A DNA stretch of 64,000 nt from Micropterus salmoides. Lineage: Eukaryota; Chordata; Actinopteri; Centrarchiformes; Centrarchidae. The stretch spans positions 13,103,252 through 13,167,251 of the forward strand of contig NW_024041262.1 of NCBI RefSeq assembly GCF_014851395.1, read 5' to 3'. The position numbers and the translations under genes were made by a program. Below the pieces are notes generated by a model. It saw only the letters and a list, made by a program, of their open reading frames with translations, had not been told where the DNA came from and ran no database searches. This document shows, piece by piece, positions 58,865-64,000 of the stretch; the first letter of the stretch is position 1; each line of letters opens with the position of its first letter.

Positions 58865-61800
58865 ATGAAAAAAGTCATCACGTCCACCTTTCTGACCATG
58901 TTACCGTCACTCTACAGGTGTGCATCTCACATGTTGACAAAGAAGCTTCCCCCCCTGCAGAGCTTCCTGCTACTAGTTTCCAGACGTTCCAGTCACCTTG
59001 CCAGACAGCAGTATGATGTCATTGTCGTGGGTGGGGGTCATGCGGGGACCGAGGCAGCGGCGGCAGCGGCCAGAGTGGGAGCTGAGACACTCCTGGTCTC
59101 ACAGAAAATACACACTATCGGTGAGGGGAAGGGCTTTATTATAGAGGCCGTACAAAAAGCTGATTTTCCTCTTAGCACAGTCTGTCAATCTAGATATTTT
59201 TTTAAACAGGTGCCACAGTTTTGTTGTTGTGATCAAGGCCAATGACAACGCCTTTTCTTTCCAGGTGCCCTGTCCTGTAACCCATCTCTAGGAGGAGTAG
59301 GGAAGGGCCAGCTTGTGAAGGAGGTCGATGCCCTGGATGGGCTGTGTGGTCGAGCAGGAGACTGGGCCGGGATCCATTTCTCCATCCTGAATCGTAGAAA
59401 GGGCCCTGCTGTGTGGGGCCCGAGGGCCCAGCTGGATCGCCAGCGCTACCGTGAATTTATTCAGGTATCCCCTACACAGATGTAAAAGAAGGTTTCATGT
59501 TCTGCATTTATAACAGAGTGTTTCCTTGTGGATTAATTACACTGTGTGTGCCTGCTGTGTCTCATTCAGTCTGAGCTGCTGTCCACTCCCAGGCTGACAG
59601 TGTTGGAGGGCTCAGTTGAGGAGCTGCTGGTGGCAGAAGCAAACCCAGAGGAGCCTGGACACCACAGAGTCACTGGGATACGTTTGGGTAGGGAGGGAAA
59701 GAGCTGCCAGTGTAACCACTTTTATTTTGATTTAAATTTCTGCATTCAGTTTTGTAATTTAAGTGTCATCAGCACATTTTATTTGTTTGACCATTTTTGT
59801 TAAAGTTTTAGTATCAAATTCAGATACATTTTCATATTCTATTTATTCTTTTACTGTATTTTTCTTTGTCCAGGAAATCATTTTATATATGTAAATTATA
59901 AATGTCAGACAGATTTTTTTTCTTCTGACATCTTCTCAGCAAATGGAAGTCACCTGATCTCAGCCAGCTCTGTGGTCCTCACTACTGGTACTTTCTTGTC
60001 CGGCTCCCTCTTCATGGGCCAAACCACGTCCCCTGGGGGTCGGATTGGAGATGCCCCGTCGAGTGCCGGGCTTTCCCAGACACTGAGGGAGAGGCTGGGG
60101 CTGAGGATAGGCAGACTGAGGACCGGCACCCCTCCCAGGATTGTGAGGGATTCAGTGGACCTTTCCCTGGCTGACCTTCACCCCCCTGATGCTCATCCAA
60201 CTCCTTTCAGCTTCCTTAACACACACACGCGCTGCAAGGTGAAGTTTATGTGAAGTACTCTTTGTTTAGTCCAATTTCTAACTTAGAGACCTACTTTTAT
60301 TCACCAAAATTTATGAAATAAAGCCCCAAGTGATGTCTTGAAGTTGCTAATTGTGTCTCACCAACACTCAAAAAAGAGGTTTTTACATAAGTTATTTGAA
60401 ATCAGCAAATCTTAACATTAGAGAAGCTGTAACCAACAAATTTTATGATGTAAAGGGTTAACCAAGAATTTATTTAAATGACTAACCAACTGTTGTTCAT
60501 CACTAGTATTAAGGGAAAAGCTTTATAATTTAAATAATGTAGTAGATCTTAAAGTGCAAATGACTTCTACATTATATCTTATACTTGAATCCTTTCTAAA
60601 AAATGAATGCTTTATTTTGAAACGAAAATCTTCTTAAGCCTGAAGAGCAGCTGCCTTGCTACCTGACCTATACTACTCCTGGTGTGGAGAGAGTGGTGAG
60701 GGAGAGTCTTCATCTCAACTGTCACATACAGCAAGACACCAAGGGTCCCAGGTATACAAAAAACGCAAAGGTCATACACAGTGTGTTCTGAAACCTGGAA
60801 GTAATAACTCTAGCCCTCGTCTCTCTTAGATACTGCCCCTCCATTGAGTCGCGAGTGCTTCGCTTTCCAGGCCGAAAGCACCAGGTGTGGCTAGAGCCTG
60901 AGGGGGTGACCTCTGACCTGTTGTACCCTCAAGGTCTGTCCATGACCATGCCCCCTGAAACGCAGCTTCACCTCATCAGAGAAATCCCTGCCATGCGCAG
61001 AGCTGAGATCCACACACCTGGTACGCTGCCAGAATCCCAGTTGCTCATAGCTACATGACTGATTTACAGTAAATCTAAAAATCTGTTAAAATAATGCAGC
61101 ACGTTTACTCGCTTATATTTTTCCAGGTTATGGCGTGCAGTATGACTTTGTGTGTCCCATGCAGTTGAGCCCTGCCCTGCAGGTGAAAAGCACCCAAGGT
61201 CTTTTTCTGGCCGGTCAGATTAACGGAACGACGGGGTACGAGGAGGCTGCTGCACAGGTAGATGCTCCCCCCGCTACACTATATTTAGCAATTATTGTGG
61301 TTCATAAAACACAAGCTTTGAGACCATTTCCCTCATTCACTGGCTTGCCCTTCCACTCTATTACACATTCAGACTGCACAGAGCAGCTTACTGTATACCC
61401 ACACGGACCTACAATTAGTCCGGTTACCTCTGAAGTCAATGTCAGCGTCTATGATTTGTTCAGCAATTCAGTTAAGTCTAGTGGTCATTGATGGCTGGAG
61501 AAACAGGCTGGAGAAACAATCGACCAATCAGAGCTTAGCATAGGGGGTTAAGAATGGAGACATTACATTTTTTAAAGAAAATAAGTTAGATATAGTTATA
61601 GCTTGTTGAACCTGATTAATCACATTTTAACTGGATAGCAGGCGTTATCTAAATGTCAGGCGCATCACATAGTTGGATTTTCCAGGAGCAACTGAATGAG
61701 TAGCTCGTTGTCTTATTGGTCTCACTTGTAAAGTAACTTGCTATTTATATCACTGGGAAGTGGGGAGGGGTGGATTCTTCTTCCTTGTGGCAATTTTGCA

Positions 61801-63245
61801 AACTTTGGGGATCTACTTTGTGTATTAATTAGGAACCCACAATCCTTTGTACTCATACACAAGTAGTCATTTGCGCAACAAAAGACACTCACACATAACA
61901 GAAGGCTTAAAAACAATGGCAGAACTGCACCATCATCCTTTCTGACACTGAAACAGATTTCCATAATAACAGTGGAGGATAATGGTTGTTCCTGTCTGCA
62001 CAGGGCCTGTGGGCGGGGGTGAATGCTGCCCGCCGGGCGCTCTGCATGCCTGCAGTGGCATTGTCTCGGACAGAGAGTTACATTGGAGTTCTCATTGATG
62101 ATCTGGTGAGCCGAGGCGTAACAGAACCCTACCGTATGTTCACCAGCCGGGCTGAGTTTCGAACCTCTCTGAGGCCGGACAACGCCGACCTCCGCCTCAC
62201 TCTGAAAGGTAGGCACAGTTGGACTTTAATTATTGAAGCAGCATGATTTACAAGACAGGATTACAAAATGCAAGACAACCTGTCTCTTCTCAAACTTTTT
62301 TTCCTCTGTCAGGGTTTGAGGAGGTGGGATGTGTTTCCCCCCTGCGCTACCAGGAAGCTGTCAGAGTTAGAGACAGTCTGCAGGATGCACTGGCAGCCCT
62401 TCAGGCTCTCGCTTTATCCGCCCCCAGCTGGAGAAAAAAGCTGCCCGACATCGGTATGAGCGAGGCCAAGAGCACCTTACTGACGTGAGAGACAAATATT
62501 TCATCTCAAGAAAAAGTCAAAAGTACAGCTGTGGTCACATTTTGGTCCTGACTGTTACTTTGGGGCTTCTATTTCAGTGCTATGGATGTGCTGCAATACA
62601 ATGACGTGTCCTTTGAAATGCTGGCATCTGCCTTCCCAGAGTGCCTTTCGCCTCACATGGAATTCTCACAAAGGCTCAAGATAGAGGGTAAAAACTGATA
62701 TTGGCATTTTGAAACAACAGGAAAGGTGAACCTTGCCTTCCTGAGCTGAAGAATGAACGCTGCTCTTTTAAGCTGCCTTAACATAGTTAAGTAGTGTTTT
62801 TTCTCAATGCAACTTTTCTCCTGCTATTCAGCTGTGTACAGGCCTCACTGCGACCTACAGAGGAAAGAGATTGAGAGAATACAGAAGGAGGAGAGCATGT
62901 CTCTCCCACAGGACATAGACTATTTCTCTCTGCCAGTGTCTCTGTCTCAGGAAGTCAGAGAGATTTTGGACAGAGTTCGACCCAGCACTGTGAGTCTGCA
63001 CATTCAGAGCAGTGATCTGCGGTAAAATGAAGTGAATGTGCAACTAATACCATGTTGTTTTTTTTCTTCTCCAGCTGGGTGCTGCTACACGTTTGCAAGG
63101 AATAACTCCAGCTGCGATTGTTCATCTCCTCAACTACGTGCGCCACACAGGACAAAAGGAGAGAAGAACACACAGAAACCGAGCGGACCAAAAGGAGGAG
63201 GGAGATGAGAAGCTGTGTGCAAGACATGCATCTTTACCTCAGTGA
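58865..63245 (+). CDS. mto1: MTO1: FAD protein for mitochondrial tRNA wobble-uridine taurinomethyl modification
   Basis: MTO1 (bacterial MnmG/GidA family) works with GTPBP3 in mitochondria to make 5-taurinomethyluridine at the tRNA wobble position. Exons: 58865-59120, 59265-59464, 59570-59687, 59940-60238, 60639-60751, 60830-61020, 61127-61257, 62004-62208, 62313-62484, 62578-62687, 62832-62989, 63075-63245. All phases agree; 707 aa, in the usual range. Residues 1-48 are basic and hydroxylated with no acidic residue, like a mitochondrial presequence. The FAD-binding VVGGGHAGTEAA is at 54-65. GidA signatures follow: GPAVWGPRAQLDRQRYREF, TGTFLSGSLFMG, LRTGTPPRI, YPQGLSM, QINGTTGYEEAAAQ, EPYRMFTSRAEFR and the C-terminal GITPAAIVHLLNY. 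The start ATG at 58865 was chosen because the frame upstream has only TTG; a second ATG at 58898 could also be used. Confidence 0.96.
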
Positions 63246-63303
63246 AATGACGACTCGTAAAATGTCTTGTAAAAATGTTTGTATTCCTGAAAATGTACAA
63301 AAG

Positions 63304-63309
63304 AATAAA
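63304..63309 (+). terminator. Poly(A) signal of mto1
   Basis: AATAAA lies 59 bases after the mto1 stop codon, giving a very short 3' UTR. Confidence 0.75.
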
Positions 63310-63387
63310 TTAAGGTATTTAAGGATGATACAGTATGTACCATTTTCACGTTTTGCTATTTAAATGGTTAAAAAACACAATACCCTT

Positions 63388-63393
63388 TTTATT
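63388..63393 (-). terminator. Poly(A) signal of the tectonic gene
   Basis: TTTATT on plus is AATAAA on minus, 69 bases beyond the tectonic stop codon (63462-63464). Confidence 0.6.
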
Positions 63394-63461
63394 TAATTTA
63401 TAACTATTTCCTCATGATTAGAAGGCCTCAAAACATCCCTAACTGTTTCACTGTTATCCAA

Positions 63462-63930
63462 CTACCTTGTGAAGAATTCTAATCCTGTTAGTAACATTAC
63501 TGTGAACAGCATTAAACTCCATGTGACCTTCTCAGCGTCGTTAATAACATGTCCGTCCAGCTCAGCAGTGCCTCTAGTGAAAAACCCAAACGGAAACTTC
63601 CAGTTAGGCTGAGGCAAGCCCCTGGGGGGTTCTGGGTAAACTGTAGTGTCCACAAACGTCACTTCTGTGGTTAGAGCGATAGGGGACGTCAGAGGACACT
63701 GGAAAAATATATGAGGAGAGAATTTTGACATTTTTCAGAGGTGAAACATTTTTTCAGAGGTGAAACAACAAGTGAAGAATATCTGACGTTCCCACCTTGA
63801 CATTTTGACACTGGAAAAGGTATTTGGCGCCCAGGATGTAGCTCTGGGGAAGGTCTAAGAGACCCTGGCGAGCCCACAGCACTCTGATCGAGAGGGAGTT
63901 GGGGAGGATGCAGCCTGACCTACATGTTTC
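63462..63930 (-). CDS. tctn3: Tectonic family protein (TCTN3-like), last two coding exons; rest off the right edge
   Basis: Tectonics are secreted or type I membrane proteins of the ciliary transition zone (MKS complex) that gate membrane proteins into the cilium and affect Hedgehog signalling. Two minus-strand exons are present: 63930-63796 (45 codons) and 63698-63462 (78 codons and stop), both phase 0 with GT-AG borders. The first reads CRSGCILPNSLSIRVLWARQ, GLLDLP, then KYLFQCQNVK. The second begins CPLTSPIALTTEVTFVDTTV, then PEPPRGLPQPNWKFPFGFF, and ends with a hydrophobic helix (WSLMLFTVMLLTGLEFF) that fits a C-terminal membrane anchor. The VLWA..GLL and PPRG.P..W.FPF.FF wording is closest, from memory, to TCTN3; TCTN1 and TCTN2 differ more. 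The gene continues right of the window. Confidence 0.82.
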
Positions 63931-64000
63931 CTGAGAGAGGGAACACAAGGTTGTAGATTCAAACCACTGGTCTTTTAATACATCTAAGTTATCCAAAATA

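Overview
This is nuclear DNA from a ray-finned fish, probably a percomorph teleost. It shows compact spliced vertebrate genes with GT-AG introns, long (CA)n microsatellites, and many small DNA transposons and LINE pieces of teleost type. There is no sign of bacterial operons, phage, CRISPR or plasmid DNA. All gene calls come from reading exons by eye and from remembered protein families; no search was run.

Layout. (1) 1-5,700 is a repeat-rich left flank, mostly intron of the first gene. (2) 5,752-12,524, minus strand, holds the first five coding exons of a double-C2 protein (doc2a-like): the Munc13-interacting segment and all of the C2A domain. The C2B exons lie beyond the left edge. (3) 12,525-36,410 is a gene-poor 24-kb stretch with CA microsatellites, MITE-like repeats, an acidic reading frame of unknown nature, a hAT insertion and a TA-flanked element full of GTTGTAAC motifs. 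(4) 36,411-41,894, plus strand, is adprh (ADP-ribosylarginine hydrolase) in eight coding exons. (5) 43,164-54,643, minus strand, is atxn2l (ataxin-2-like) in 23 coding exons. (6) 55,300-57,505 is a nest of retrotransposon insertions that share one target sequence, with a BED-finger hAT mini-element inside. (7) 58,865-63,245, plus strand, is mto1 (mitochondrial tRNA modification) in 12 coding exons. (8) 63,462 to the right edge, minus strand, holds the last two exons of a tectonic gene (tctn3).

The genes do not form a pathway. They act in vesicle priming (doc2a), removal of ADP-ribose from arginine (adprh), RNA and stress-granule biology (atxn2l), mitochondrial translation (mto1) and the ciliary transition zone (tctn3). 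adprh/atxn2l and mto1/tctn3 are both tail-to-tail pairs with closely packed poly(A) signals. doc2a and atxn2l are also on the same human arm (16p), which suggests partial conserved synteny.

The most unusual material is in the mobile DNA. It includes three copies of a 13-bp target repeat around two successive LINE insertions, a Penelope-like fragment with inverted arms and a 13-bp target duplication inside an atxn2l intron, and several non-autonomous DNA transposons whose ends and target duplications can be read directly.
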